From: Marinobacter changyiensis
Lineage (GTDB): Bacteria > Pseudomonadota > Gammaproteobacteria > Pseudomonadales > Oleiphilaceae
Direction: 5' to 3'
DNA length: 64,000 bases
Assembly (NCBI RefSeq): GCF_009193265.1
Contig: NZ_VZZZ01000007.1
Span: 118,581-182,580 of the forward strand
Part shown: in pieces, positions 24,814 through 34,363 of the stretch
How positions within the stretch are numbered: position 1 is the first letter of the stretch
How the letters are laid out: each line of letters begins with the position of its first letter
Made by a program: the position numbers and the translations under genes
Notes under the pieces: model-generated
What the model saw: the letters and a program-made list of their open reading frames with translations, nothing else
The model's database searches: none
What the model was told of the DNA's origin: nothing

Positions 24814-26184
24814 TCACGAAGACATGGCTGGCCGGACAAATGAATATTCCGCCAGACATTCTTCATTAAAGTATTGGCGATCCACTTTCAGATAGGCTGT
24901 GCCCACGCCTTCAAGTACCACCACATCCTCTACACCGGGAAGGCCCCGCAGGATACGGTCGATATCATCAATATCGTCATACCCTGCGTCGTGCAACTGT
25001 ACCATGAAACTGGCAGTATGACTCGGGGGCGCCATGCTCAATGCGACCGCTAACCAGACCGCCAGCGTCACTACCATCAGCACCAGAACGCCATTAAGTC
25101 CATACGCTTCAAGCAGCAGACCACCCAATGAGCCGCCCAAAAAAGCACCCATAAACTGGGACGTCGAATACACGCCCATAGCTGTGCCTTTGCTGCCTGC
25201 CGGAGACTCCTTACTTACCAGTGATGGCAGGCTGGCTTCCAGGAGATTGAAGGCCATGAAAAAGGCGAACAGCGTTAACCACGCCACTTCAAGCTGGCCA
25301 TGCACCTGGGACAATCCGATGACTGAACCTATTAACAGCACAATAGCGCCGTTTAGCACCAGTTTCATGCGCCGCTTTTTTTCCCCGAGAATAATGAAAG
25401 GCACCATGGCAAAGAACGAGGTCACCATCACTGTCAGGTAAAACCACCAGTGGGACCCGGTCTCAAGACCTGTATCGTCCCGCAACAGACTGGGAACAAT
25501 CATAAAGGCGGCGGTCAATACCAGGTGAAGGGCAAAAATACCGACGTCAAGCCGAACAAGGCGACCATCCCGGAGCACCTGACCAAGCATCGACAAGGCG
25601 GGGCGGGATTCCGGATGATTGACAGGCCCACGGGGTTGCGGCACCAGGCGGTGGACGATCACCATCGCGACCACAGCCAGCAGCGCTGTCAGGTAGAAAA
25701 TACCGGCGAGGCCAAACAGGTTCCCCAACAACGGCCCAAGTACCAGAGAAACGGAAAACGCCAACCCGATCGACACACCCACCAACGCCATCGCCTTGGT
25801 GCGCTCTTCTTCCCGGGTCAAATCACTCAGTAGCGCCATCAGCACGCTGGCGATGGCTCCCGAGCCCTGAAGAATCCGTCCCAGAATCACGCCGTATATC
25901 GATTCGGAGGCTGCAGCGAGCAAACTGCCCGCGGCAAACAGAATGAGACCGATATAGATCATTCGTTTACGCCCGAAGCGGTCGGACATCATGCCAAACG
26001 GTATTTGTAACATGGCCTGGCTTAACCCATATCCGCCAATTGCCAGGCCGATCAGAAGCGGCGTGGCGCCTTCGAGATCGTTCCCCAGCAATACGAATAC
26101 CGGCAACACCATAAACAGGCCCAGCATTCGCATGGCGTAGACAGAGGCGAGTGCTGCAACTGAGCGCTTTTCAAGTGCATTCAT
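24814..26184 (-). CDS. MFS transporter, YajR-like with C-terminal cytosolic domain
   Basis: A 456-residue inner-membrane protein with 12 predicted helices. The motif-A loop GMMSDRFGRKRMIYIG sits between helices 2 and 3, and GAIASVLMALLSDLTREEERTKAMA follows later. After helix 12 (near 395), about 60 soluble residues follow: HDAGYDDIDDIDRILRGLPG and VEDVVVLEGVGTAYLKVD. That ferredoxin-like tail matches the YAM domain of E. coli YajR, which is 454 residues long. The substrate is unknown. Divergent from uvrA with 146 bp between the starts; no terminator separates it from ssb. Confidence 0.88.
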   Translation of the reverse strand: MNALEKRSVAALASVYAMRMLGLFMVLPVFVLLGNDLEGATPLLIGLAIGGYGLSQAMLQIPFGMMSDRFGRKRMIYIGLILFAAGSLLAAASESIYGVILGRILQGSGAIASVLMALLSDLTREEERTKAMALVGVSIGLAFSVSLVLGPLLGNLFGLAGIFYLTALLAVVAMVIVHRLVPQPRGPVNHPESRPALSMLGQVLRDGRLVRLDVGIFALHLVLTAAFMIVPSLLRDDTGLETGSHWWFYLTVMVTSFFAMVPFIILGEKKRRMKLVLNGAIVLLIGSVIGLSQVHGQLEVAWLTLFAFFMAFNLLEASLPSLVSKESPAGSKGTAMGVYSTSQFMGAFLGGSLGGLLLEAYGLNGVLVLMVVTLAVWLAVALSMAPPSHTASFMVQLHDAGYDDIDDIDRILRGLPGVEDVVVLEGVGTAYLKVDRQYFNEECLAEYSFVRPAMSS

Positions 26185-26281
26185 GGGGACCGCAGGTTCC
26201 TCGATTCAGTCAACAAAAGCGAACGGGCAAGCGCCCGCCACGCATTGTACCAGATGCGTTATCGGCAGTTTGCATTTCGCC

Positions 26282-26307
26282 GCAGTATGCTGAACGAGGT
26301 ATACTGC
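26282..26307. promoter_or_regulatory. Inverted repeat in the MFS-uvrA divergent region
   Basis: GCAGTAT (26,282-26,288) and ATACTGC (26,301-26,307) form a perfect dyad with a 12-base spacer, 24 bases before uvrA. It does not fit CTG-N10-CAG, so it is not a canonical LexA box. TATACT at 26,300 could be a -10 element. Confidence 0.4.
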
Positions 26308-26330
26308 CCGTTTTTCTACCGGGGAGAATT

Positions 26331-29150
26331 ATGGATCGTATCCAGATCAAAGGGGCTCGCACCCACAATCTCAAGAACTTCGACCTGGATATCCCAAGGG
26401 ACAAGCTTATTGTGATAACCGGCCTGTCCGGTTCCGGCAAATCATCCCTGGCGTTTGACACACTCTACGCGGAAGGCCAGCGCCGCTACGTCGAATCACT
26501 GTCCACCTATGCCCGACAATTTCTGTCCATGATGGAAAAGCCGGACGTTGATCACATCGAAGGCCTCTCACCGGCCATCTCCATCGAACAAAAGTCGACC
26601 TCCCACAATCCGCGCTCCACCGTCGGCACGATCACGGAAATATACGACTATCTGCGCCTGCTGTTTGCCCGGGCGGGCGAGCCGCGCTGCCCTGACCATG
26701 GCCAACCGCTCGAAGCACAGACCGTCAGCCAGATGGTGGATCAGGTGCTGGCCATGGCTGAAGACAGCAGGCTGATGATCCTCGCCCCGGTTATCCGTGA
26801 CCGCAAGGGCGAGCACCTTCAGATTATCGACACCATGCGCAGCCAGGGTTTCATCAGGCTCCGTGTTGATGGTGAGGTCTACGACATTGATGACGTTCCG
26901 GCTTTGGACAAGAAGCGCAAACACCAGATTGATGTGGTGGTTGACCGGTTCAAGGTCAAGCCGGGCCTGGAACAGCGTCTCGCCGAGAGCTTCGAAACCG
27001 CACTGGGCCTCGCCGAAGGCATCGCTCTGGTCACTGATATGGAAGGGAAAGGGGAAGAACACACGCTCTCCGCCCGCTATGCCTGCACTCAGTGCGGCTA
27101 TGCTCTGAGCGAGCTCGAGCCCAAGCTGTTCTCCTTCAATAATCCGGCAGGCGCCTGCCCTACCTGTGATGGCCTGGGGGTCAAACAGTTCTTTGATCCC
27201 GAGAAGATCATCCAGCACCCCGAGGCCACACTCGCCGAGGGCGCAATCAAGGGCTGGGACCGGCGTTCGGTATACTACTTTCAGCTACTGGGCAGCGTTG
27301 CCGAATACTACGGCATTGATATGGATACGCCGTTCGTGGATCTACCGGAGGATTTCCGTGAAACCATTCTCCATGGGTCCGGCGAGGAGAAGATCACCTT
27401 TCGGTACGTCAATTCCCGTGGCCATGTGATGGAAAAGGCGCATCCCTTTGAGGGCATTCTTCCCAACCTCGAGCGTCGCTACCGTGAAACCGACTCCCAG
27501 AGCATGCGTGAGGAGCTGGCCAGGCACCTCAGCCAGCAACCGTGCAAGGATTGCAACGGGTCCCGTCTCAGACGGAGCGCCCGCAACGTGTTTATTGCCG
27601 ACCGTACGCTGCCGGAGATGACCCGTTTACCTGTGGGTGATGCCCATGATTATTTTGAGCAGCTCACCTTGCCGGGCAGCCGTGGCGAAATAGCCGAGAA
27701 AATCGTCAAGGAGGTCCGCCAGCGATTGCAATTCCTGGTCAACGTAGGGCTTCAGTACCTGACCCTTGAGCGCAGCGCGGATACTCTCTCGGGCGGGGAA
27801 GCGCAGCGTATCCGGCTCGCCAGCCAGATTGGCGCCGGGCTTGTGGGGGTGATGTACATTCTGGATGAGCCGTCCATCGGCCTGCACCAGCGTGACAACG
27901 ACCGCCTGCTGACGACACTCAGGCACCTGAGGGATATTGGCAACACGGTCATTGTGGTTGAGCATGATGAAGATGCCATTCGTGCCGCCGACTACGTCAT
28001 CGACATCGGACCAGGTGCCGGTATCCATGGCGGTCACATCATTGCCCAGGGCACGCCGGAAGACATAATCAGCAACCCGGATTCGGTGACCGGGCAATAT
28101 CTCAGCGGTGTTCGTGAAATTGCCATTCCGGAGCAACGGCACAGCGGAAACGGCAAGGTTCTGACCCTGACCGGTGCGACGGGCAACAACCTGCAGAATG
28201 TCAGCCTCGACATTCCGCTGGGCGTGATGACCTGTATCACGGGGGTATCCGGGTCCGGCAAATCCACCCTGATTAACAGTACACTTTATCCAGTCGCGGC
28301 CACCAAACTCAACAAAGCAACCACCCTTACCCATGGACCCTACGAGAAGCTGGAGGGCCTTGAGCATCTCGATAAGGTGATTGACATCGACCAGAGCCCC
28401 ATAGGGCGAACGCCGAGATCAAATCCCGCGACCTACACCGGGCTTTTCACCCCGATTCGCGAACTGTTTGCCGGCACTCAGGAAGCCCGATCCCGCGGCT
28501 ATAAACCTGGCCGGTTCAGCTTCAATGTCAAAGGCGGACGCTGCGAAGCCTGTCAGGGCGACGGTGTCATCAAGGTCGAAATGCATTTTCTGCCGGACGT
28601 GTACGTGCCTTGCGATGTCTGCAAGAGCAAGCGCTATAACCGGGAAACTCTGGAAGTCCGTTACAAAAACAAGAACATCCACGAAGTCCTCGATATGACC
28701 GTCGAGGAAGGCAGGGAGTTCTTTGACGCCGTACCGTTTCTGGCGAGAAAACTACAGACCCTGATCGATGTTGGTTTGTCCTATATCCGTCTGGGGCAAA
28801 GCGCCGTCACCCTCTCCGGCGGAGAAGCCCAGCGCGTTAAACTGGCCAAGGAATTGTCAAAACGTGATACCGGACAAACCCTGTATATCCTCGATGAGCC
28901 CACAACCGGCCTGCACTTCTACGATATCCAGCAGCTGCTGACCGTACTCCAGCGCCTGCGTGATCATGGCAATACCATTATTGTTATCGAGCACAATCTG
29001 GACGTTATCAAGACTGCCGACTGGATTGTGGATCTCGGGCCGGAAGGCGGCTCAGGCGGGGGCAGAATTATTGCCGAAGGAACCCCCGAGCAGGTCGCTG
29101 CCAACCCGGCGTCCCACACGGGACACTACCTGAAGCCCTTACTGGGTTAG
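26331..29150 (+). CDS. uvrA: Excinuclease ABC subunit A
   Basis: A 939-residue DNA-damage recognition ATPase of nucleotide excision repair (E. coli 940). Two ABC modules: Walker A GLSGSGKSS near the N terminus and GVSGSGKST near residue 640, with signature sequences LSGGEAQRI and LSGGEAQRV. Zinc modules are marked by CTQCG/CPTCDGLG and by CEACQGDG...CDVC. The start is ATG 26,331 (MDRIQIKGARTHNLKNF) after GGGGAGA; the open frame upstream is not family-like. A symmetric terminator separates it from the convergent rplQ operon. Confidence 0.99.
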   Translation: MDRIQIKGARTHNLKNFDLDIPRDKLIVITGLSGSGKSSLAFDTLYAEGQRRYVESLSTYARQFLSMMEKPDVDHIEGLSPAISIEQKSTSHNPRSTVGTITEIYDYLRLLFARAGEPRCPDHGQPLEAQTVSQMVDQVLAMAEDSRLMILAPVIRDRKGEHLQIIDTMRSQGFIRLRVDGEVYDIDDVPALDKKRKHQIDVVVDRFKVKPGLEQRLAESFETALGLAEGIALVTDMEGKGEEHTLSARYACTQCGYALSELEPKLFSFNNPAGACPTCDGLGVKQFFDPEKIIQHPEATLAEGAIKGWDRRSVYYFQLLGSVAEYYGIDMDTPFVDLPEDFRETILHGSGEEKITFRYVNSRGHVMEKAHPFEGILPNLERRYRETDSQSMREELARHLSQQPCKDCNGSRLRRSARNVFIADRTLPEMTRLPVGDAHDYFEQLTLPGSRGEIAEKIVKEVRQRLQFLVNVGLQYLTLERSADTLSGGEAQRIRLASQIGAGLVGVMYILDEPSIGLHQRDNDRLLTTLRHLRDIGNTVIVVEHDEDAIRAADYVIDIGPGAGIHGGHIIAQGTPEDIISNPDSVTGQYLSGVREIAIPEQRHSGNGKVLTLTGATGNNLQNVSLDIPLGVMTCITGVSGSGKSTLINSTLYPVAATKLNKATTLTHGPYEKLEGLEHLDKVIDIDQSPIGRTPRSNPATYTGLFTPIRELFAGTQEARSRGYKPGRFSFNVKGGRCEACQGDGVIKVEMHFLPDVYVPCDVCKSKRYNRETLEVRYKNKNIHEVLDMTVEEGREFFDAVPFLARKLQTLIDVGLSYIRLGQSAVTLSGGEAQRVKLAKELSKRDTGQTLYILDEPTTGLHFYDIQQLLTVLQRLRDHGNTIIVIEHNLDVIKTADWIVDLGPEGGSGGGRIIAEGTPEQVAANPASHTGHYLKPLLG

Positions 29151-29183
29151 GCGCTGTCAGGGCAAATCCTGGTTTCAGCCCAT

Positions 29184-29217
29184 AAAAAAACCGGAAGCCT
29201 GAGCTTCCGGTTTTTTT
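29184..29217. terminator. Bidirectional terminator between uvrA and rplQ
   Basis: Perfect 15-base arms (A7-CCGGAAGC and its complement) around CTGA. The A-run and T-run let it serve uvrA (+) and the alpha operon (-). Confidence 0.95.
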
Positions 29218-29234
29218 CGACCTCAGCGAAGAAT

Positions 29235-29633
29235 TTACTCTTCGCTATCGTCCATCTCTTCTGCTTCCACATCCATCGGGCGACCGATGACTTCAACATA
29301 CGCCATAGGCGCGTTGTCGCCAGCGCGAAAGCCGCACTTCAGAACGCGAAGGTAACCGCCCGGACGCTCAACGAAGCGGGGACCAAGCTCATTAAACAGC
29401 TTGGCCACCACCGCGTCGTCGCGCAGGCGTGAGAACGCCAGACGACGATTAGCGACCGAATCTTTCTTTGAGAGCGTAATCAAAGGTTCCGCTACCCGGC
29501 GAAGTTCTTTCGCTTTCGGGAGCGTCGTTTTGATCAGCTCGTGCTCAACCAGTGACGCAGTCATGTTACGGAACATGGCCTTGCGATGCGCACTGGTCCT
29601 GTTGAACTTACGACCACTCTTACGATGACGCAT
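29235..29633 (-). CDS. rplQ: 50S ribosomal protein bL17
   Basis: A 132-residue protein starting MRHRKSGRKFNRTSAHRKAM, the family signature, with a slightly longer acidic C-terminal tail (EAEEMDDSEE) than the 127-residue E. coli protein. It is a 23S-binding protein near the peptide exit tunnel. Last gene of the alpha operon (rpsM-rpsK-rpsD-rpoA-rplQ), 37 bp after rpoA. Confidence 0.98.
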   Translation of the reverse strand: MRHRKSGRKFNRTSAHRKAMFRNMTASLVEHELIKTTLPKAKELRRVAEPLITLSKKDSVANRRLAFSRLRDDAVVAKLFNELGPRFVERPGGYLRVLKCGFRAGDNAPMAYVEVIGRPMDVEAEEMDDSEE

Positions 29634-29670
29634 TGCTCTGATTCCTTACCTTAAACTACCAATTCGGCGA

Positions 29671-30675
29671 TTAACCGCCCAGAACCCGGTCGTCGCCACG
29701 AAGGCTCGCCGGTGGCCAGTTATCCAGACGCATACCCAGGGACAGTCCGCGTGAAGCGAGCACATCCTTTATCTCGGTGAGCGACTTTTTACCCAGGTTA
29801 GGCGTCTTCAGCAGCTCAACTTCGGTGCGCTGAATAAGATCGCCGATGTAGTAAATATTCTCTGCTTTCAAACAGTTCGCTGAACGTACTGTCAATTCAA
29901 GATCATCAACCGGGCGCAGCAGAATAGGATCGATTTCTTCCTCTTCTTCGACACGCTCTGGCTCTTTTTCGTGATCAAAATCAACAAATACTGCCAATTG
30001 TTGCTGGAGAATTGTTGCGGCACGACGGATCGCCTCTTCGGGATCTATCGTTCCGTTGGTCTCCAGATCAATAACCAGCTTGTCCAGATCGGTCCGCTGC
30101 TCAACACGGGCACTTTCAACCGCGTAGGAAACACGACGAACCGGGCTGAACGTAGCATCCAGCTGGAGGCGCCCAATAGCGCGGGTCTCATCTTCTTCAA
30201 GACCCCGCTGATCAGCAGCCTCATAACCACGGCCCCGAACAACCTTGAGACGCATGTTCAATTCACCGTTTGCACTGAGGTGACAAATCACATGTTCCGG
30301 GTTGGCAATTTCGACATCATGATCCAGCTTGATATCACCGGCTGTCACAACACCTGGGCCTTTCTTGCTGATGGAAACCTCAGCTTCATCACGACTGCCC
30401 ATTTTTACGGCAACACCTTTAAGATTCAGAAGAATCTCAATGACGTCTTCCTGGACACCCTCAATGGCGCTGTACTCGTGAAGAACGCCGTCGATCTGTG
30501 CTTCAGTAACCGCACAGCCCGGCATCGAGGACAGAAGTATACGTCGCAGTGCGCTGCCCAACGTGTGCCCAAAACCTCTTTCCAGAGGCTCCAGGGTCAC
30601 TTTGGCGCGCGTATAGCTCGATTCCTTCACGTCAATGGTACGAGGTGTCAATAACTCATGTACTGAACGCTGCAT
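29671..30675 (-). CDS. rpoA: RNA polymerase alpha subunit
   Basis: A 334-residue protein. The N-terminal domain (to about 235), with LEPLERGFGHTLGSALRRIL, drives dimerisation and polymerase assembly. After an acidic linker (EPERVEEEEEIDP), the C-terminal domain (about 250-320) with ELLKTPNLGKKSLTEIKDVL binds UP elements and activators. Position in the alpha operon is standard. Confidence 0.99.
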   Translation of the reverse strand: MQRSVHELLTPRTIDVKESSYTRAKVTLEPLERGFGHTLGSALRRILLSSMPGCAVTEAQIDGVLHEYSAIEGVQEDVIEILLNLKGVAVKMGSRDEAEVSISKKGPGVVTAGDIKLDHDVEIANPEHVICHLSANGELNMRLKVVRGRGYEAADQRGLEEDETRAIGRLQLDATFSPVRRVSYAVESARVEQRTDLDKLVIDLETNGTIDPEEAIRRAATILQQQLAVFVDFDHEKEPERVEEEEEIDPILLRPVDDLELTVRSANCLKAENIYYIGDLIQRTEVELLKTPNLGKKSLTEIKDVLASRGLSLGMRLDNWPPASLRGDDRVLGG

Positions 30676-30710
30676 AGACGCCCCTATCTACTCTCATGGG
30701 TAACTGGGCT

Positions 30711-31331
30711 TTACTTGGAGTAAAGCTCGACGATGAGGTTCTCGTTGATGTCGGACGGCAATTCCGTACGTTCCGGAGTTGCCTTGTAAACGCCGGACAT
30801 CTTATTGGCGTCGACCTCTACCCAGCTTACCGGTGCGCGATTGGCAGAAAGATCCAGCGCGCCTTTAACGCGGAGCTGATTTTTAGCCTTTTCACGAATG
30901 CTCACAACATCACCTGCCTTAACTTGATAAGAAGGAATATTGACAACCTTATCGTTAATCAGGATCGCCTTGTGAGACACAAGCTGACGGGACTCTGCAC
31001 GGGTCGAACCAAAACCCATGCGATACACTACGTTGTCGAGACGACCTTCAAGAAGCTGCAGCAGGTTTTCACCTGTTGCGCCCTTGATACGCGCGGCCTC
31101 GGCATAGTAATTCCGGAATTGCTTCTCAAGCACACCGTAAATCCGGCGAACTTTCTGTTTTTCACGAAGCTGCACGCCATATTCGGACAAACGACTGCGC
31201 CGCGCACCATGCTGACCCGGAGGGGTCTCGATGTTGCACTTCGAGTCTAGAGAGCGAACGCCGCTCTTCAAAAAAAGATCTGTCCCTTCACGACGAGACA
31301 GCTTGCACTTCGGGCCTATGTAACGAGCCAT
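30711..31331 (-). CDS. rpsD: 30S ribosomal protein uS4
   Basis: A 206-residue primary 16S rRNA-binding protein (same length as E. coli). It starts MARYIGPKCKLSRREGTDLF and carries the S4 RNA-binding domain RLDNVVYRMGFGSTRAESRQ. In E. coli it is also the translational repressor of this operon; that role is inferred here. Nineteen bases separate it from rpsK. Confidence 0.99.
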   Translation of the reverse strand: MARYIGPKCKLSRREGTDLFLKSGVRSLDSKCNIETPPGQHGARRSRLSEYGVQLREKQKVRRIYGVLEKQFRNYYAEAARIKGATGENLLQLLEGRLDNVVYRMGFGSTRAESRQLVSHKAILINDKVVNIPSYQVKAGDVVSIREKAKNQLRVKGALDLSANRAPVSWVEVDANKMSGVYKATPERTELPSDINENLIVELYSK

Positions 31332-31349
31332 ATTTCACTGTCTCCTGTG

Positions 31350-31739
31350 TTAGACGCGGCGCTTTTTGGGCGGACGACAACCGTTATGGGGAATCGGCGT
31401 CACATCAGTGATGTTAGTGATCTTGTACCCGCAGCCATTCAGCGCGCGTACAGCGGATTCACGTCCGGGCCCAGGACCCTTAACCTCTACATCCAGGTTT
31501 TTAAGGCCGTATTCAGCAGCCGCATTACCGGCTCTTTCAGCTGCTACCTGCGCAGCAAAAGGTGTGCTTTTACGTGACCCACGAAAACCGGAACCACCAG
31601 AGGTGGCCCAGGACAATACATTGCCCTGGCGGTCAGAAATGGTCACGATCGTGTTGTTGAAGGAAGCGTGGATGTGCGCGACGCCATCAACAACCGTCTT
31701 TTTCACCTTTTTACGGGTACGTGTACCTGGCTTTGCCAT
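31350..31739 (-). CDS. rpsK: 30S ribosomal protein uS11
   Basis: A 129-residue platform protein. HIHASFNNTIVTISDRQGN and GRESAVRALNGCGYKITNI, plus the C-terminal HNGCRPPKKRRV, are typical. It lies between rpsM and rpsD in the alpha operon. Confidence 0.99.
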   Translation of the reverse strand: MAKPGTRTRKKVKKTVVDGVAHIHASFNNTIVTISDRQGNVLSWATSGGSGFRGSRKSTPFAAQVAAERAGNAAAEYGLKNLDVEVKGPGPGRESAVRALNGCGYKITNITDVTPIPHNGCRPPKKRRV

Positions 31740-31752
31740 GATTGCCTACCTG

Positions 31753-32109
31753 TTACTTGCGAATAGGTTTGCGAGGACCTTTACGGGTGCGAGCGTTGGT
31801 CTTGGTGCGCTGACCACGGACTGGAAGTCCATGACGGTGGCGCAGACCACGAAAACAACCGAGATCCTTCAAACGCTTAATGTTCATCTGAACTTCACGA
31901 CGCAGATCGCCCTCGACACTCAACTTGCCCACTTCGGTACGAAGTGACTCAAGCTGCTCATCGGACAGGTCTTTGACCTTGACGTCCGGCTTAACGCCGG
32001 TTGCATCGCAAAGCTTCTGGGCTGCTGTCTTTCCGACTCCAAAAATGTAAGTCAGAGAGATAACAGCATGTTTGTGATCGGGTATATTGACACCGGCTAT
32101 ACGTGCCAT
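31753..32109 (-). CDS. rpsM: 30S ribosomal protein uS13
   Basis: A 118-residue head protein contacting P-site tRNA and bridging to the 50S subunit. It starts MARIAGVNIPDHKHAVISL; the basic C-terminal tail (GQRTKTNARTRKGPRKP) is intact. First gene of the alpha operon, 62 bp downstream of its promoter's -10. Confidence 0.99.
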   Translation of the reverse strand: MARIAGVNIPDHKHAVISLTYIFGVGKTAAQKLCDATGVKPDVKVKDLSDEQLESLRTEVGKLSVEGDLRREVQMNIKRLKDLGCFRGLRHRHGLPVRGQRTKTNARTRKGPRKPIRK

Positions 32110-32171
32110 CCAAATTACTCCGCGTTCAAAGCTTTGCTGTGTGAATTTTCCGCCACAAAATAGGGCGCGAA

Positions 32172-32200
32172 ATAATAGCGTCTGACCCTTTAAAGGTCAA
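32172..32200 (-). promoter_or_regulatory. Sigma-70 promoter of the alpha operon
   Basis: Minus strand TTGACC (32,195-32,200), 17-base spacer, TATTAT (32,172-32,177), then a GC-rich discriminator TTCGCGCCC, as in stringently controlled ribosomal promoters. It lies between rpmJ and rpsM. Confidence 0.75.
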
Positions 32201-32250
32201 GTGCTACTATTTCGTGCCCCTCGCGACCAAGACATTACCCTGATAGGTAA

Positions 32251-32364
32251 TTAGCCCTGACGCTGCTTGTGGCGAGGCTCCGAGCAAATGACTCTTACTG
32301 AGCCATTGCGACGAATTACTTTGCAGTTACGGCAAATTTTCTTTACCGAAGCGCGTACTTTCAT
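32251..32364 (-). CDS. rpmJ: 50S ribosomal protein bL36
   Basis: A 37-residue protein, start MKVRASVKKICRNCKVIRR. Zinc ribbon ligands CxxC (Cys11, Cys14), Cys27 and His32 are all kept, so this is the zinc-binding form. It lies 30 bp after secY and before the alpha-operon promoter, the usual end of the spc operon. Confidence 0.97.
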   Translation of the reverse strand: MKVRASVKKICRNCKVIRRNGSVRVICSEPRHKQRQG

Positions 32365-32394
32365 TGTCGACTCCAGTTTTCAAGGGGAACTTTA

Positions 32395-33714
32395 TCAGTT
32401 CCGACTATAGCCCTTGAGATTGGACTTTTTCATCAGCGATTCGTACTGATGAGACATCAGGTGCGATTGAACCTGGGCCATAAAATCCATCACGACGACT
32501 ACAACAATCAGCAGTGAGGTACCACCCAGATAGAACGGTACATTCCCTGCCACCATCAGAAACTGTGGGAACAGGGACACGGCTGCGATATACATCGCAC
32601 CAAACAGAGTCAGGCGCGTCAGAACACCGTCAATGTACTTGGCCGTTTGTTCACCAGGACGTATCCCGGGGATAAACGCGCCAGAACGCTTGAGGTTGTC
32701 GGCAACTTCCCGCGGGTTATACATCAACGCCGTGTAGAAGAAACAGAAGAACACTACCGCAGCCGCGAACAGAATGATGTAAAGCGGCTGACTGGGGGCG
32801 AGCGCCTGAGAAACATCGCTCAGCCATTCCATACCTTCACCCTGACCGAACCACTGCCCCATGGATGCAGGAAACAGGAGTATCGAGGAAGCAAAAATAG
32901 GCGGAATAACACCTGCCATATTAACCTTCAGCGGCAAGTGGCTGGATTGCTGGGCAAATACCCGGCGTCCCTGTTGTCGCTTCGCGTAGTTAATCGTCAG
33001 ACGACGCTGACCACGCTCCATGAACACCACAAACCCGACAACCGCAATAGCGAGCACCGCTATACCCAATACCACCAGCAGGCTCATTTCACCGCTACGG
33101 GCCTGCTCAAGGGTCTGACCAATCGCGCCGGGCAGTCCGGCTACAATCCCTGCAAAAATCAGCAGCGATATGCCATTACCTACCCCACGCTCAGTGATCT
33201 GCTCACCCAGCCACATCATGAATACCGCGCCGCTTACAAACGACACAACCGCCACGAAATGGAAGCTGAAGCTATCGTTGAACGTTACGCCCTGCGATGC
33301 CAGGCCAACGGAAATGCCCATGCCCTGAACCAACGCGAGGATCACAGTACCATAACGGGTGTACTGACTTATCTTGCGCCGGCCTGACTCGCCTTCTTTC
33401 TTAAGCTGCTCAAGCGTCGGACTGACCGCCGTCATGAGCTGCATGATAATCGAGGCGGAGATGTAAGGCATGATGCCAAGAGCAAAAATACTCATTCGCT
33501 CCAGTGCACCACCAGAAAACATATTGAACATACTCAGGATAGTACCCTGATTCTGCTCAAACAACGCTGCAAGACGATCCGGGTTGATACCTGGCACCGG
33601 TATATGTGCACCAATTCGGTACACCAACAGCGCCAGGAAGACAAACCAGAGCCGCGAACGCAGCTCAGCAAGTCCTTTTCCCGCACCCGCAGGCAATGAT
33701 GATGTCTTGGCCAT
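32395..33714 (-). CDS. secY: Preprotein translocase subunit SecY
   Basis: A 439-residue channel subunit of SecYEG with ten predicted membrane helices. The N-terminal LWFVFLALLVYRIGAHIPVPGI, the plug/TM2 region GGALERMSIFALGIMPYISASI, and the ribosome- and SecA-contacting loop KRQQGRRVFAQQSSHLPLKVN are typical. The C terminus YESLMKKSNLKGYSR is conserved. It sits in the spc operon after rplO. Confidence 0.99.
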   Translation of the reverse strand: MAKTSSLPAGAGKGLAELRSRLWFVFLALLVYRIGAHIPVPGINPDRLAALFEQNQGTILSMFNMFSGGALERMSIFALGIMPYISASIIMQLMTAVSPTLEQLKKEGESGRRKISQYTRYGTVILALVQGMGISVGLASQGVTFNDSFSFHFVAVVSFVSGAVFMMWLGEQITERGVGNGISLLIFAGIVAGLPGAIGQTLEQARSGEMSLLVVLGIAVLAIAVVGFVVFMERGQRRLTINYAKRQQGRRVFAQQSSHLPLKVNMAGVIPPIFASSILLFPASMGQWFGQGEGMEWLSDVSQALAPSQPLYIILFAAAVVFFCFFYTALMYNPREVADNLKRSGAFIPGIRPGEQTAKYIDGVLTRLTLFGAMYIAAVSLFPQFLMVAGNVPFYLGGTSLLIVVVVVMDFMAQVQSHLMSHQYESLMKKSNLKGYSRN

Positions 33715-33731
33715 TTGGTCCTCGACTCGCC

Positions 33732-34166
33732 TTAGTCTTCGACTTTTCCGCCCGCAGCAGTGATTGCCTCACGAGCGCCTTTTGTCACTTTCAGACCTTT
33801 GACGGTCACTGGACGGGTCAACTCGCCTGACAGAATAACCTTCGCAAACCGAATTTCGTCGCGAATGATATCCGCCTTCTTCAAAGCAGCAAGATCAACC
33901 ACATCTCCTTCAACCACTGCCAGTTCGTTCAGACGAATCTCGGCCACATAGCGCGCTTGACGCGATGTAAAACCGAACTTCGGCAGACGACGGGCCAACG
34001 GCTGCTGGCCACCCTCAAACCCAGGAGCAACACTGCCGCCTGAGCGGGCTTTCAAGCCCTTATGACCGCGACCGGCTGTCTTTCCCAGACCGCTACCAAT
34101 GCCACGACCGACGCGCTTGGCTGCGGTACGTGAACCTGGCTCTGGACTAAGTTCGTTCAGACGCAT
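33732..34166 (-). CDS. rplO: 50S ribosomal protein uL15
   Basis: A 144-residue late-assembly 23S-binding protein. The N terminus MRLNELSPEPGSRTAAKRVG is followed by the Gly-rich RGIGSGLGKTAGRGHKG tail that runs into the ribosome core. It starts one base after the rpmD stop. Confidence 0.99.
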   Translation of the reverse strand: MRLNELSPEPGSRTAAKRVGRGIGSGLGKTAGRGHKGLKARSGGSVAPGFEGGQQPLARRLPKFGFTSRQARYVAEIRLNELAVVEGDVVDLAALKKADIIRDEIRFAKVILSGELTRPVTVKGLKVTKGAREAITAAGGKVED

Positions 34167-34167
34167 C

Positions 34168-34359
34168 TTAGTTCTCCTCTACCCGGACCATATAGCTGAC
34201 CCGGTTAACCATGCCGCGAACGGAAGGGGTATCTTCCACTTCAACGGTATGACCGATTTTGCGAAGACCCAGGCCTTTCACACATTTCTTGTGGTTAGGC
34301 TGGCAGCCAATCGGGCTGCGGGTCAGTGTTACTTTCATCATTGTCTTTGCGTTAGCCAT
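34168..34359 (-). CDS. rpmD: 50S ribosomal protein uL30
   Basis: A 63-residue protein. KVTLTRSPIGCQPNHKKCV, GLGLRKIGHTVEVEDTPS and RGMVNRVSYMVRVEE match the family; E. coli has 59 residues. It lies between rpsE and rplO. Confidence 0.98.
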   Translation of the reverse strand: MANAKTMMKVTLTRSPIGCQPNHKKCVKGLGLRKIGHTVEVEDTPSVRGMVNRVSYMVRVEEN

Positions 34360-34363
34360 GACT

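Noticed and set aside
26185..26330. LexA (SOS) box in front of uvrA
   Set aside because: No CTG-N10-CAG element could be found by eye on either strand.
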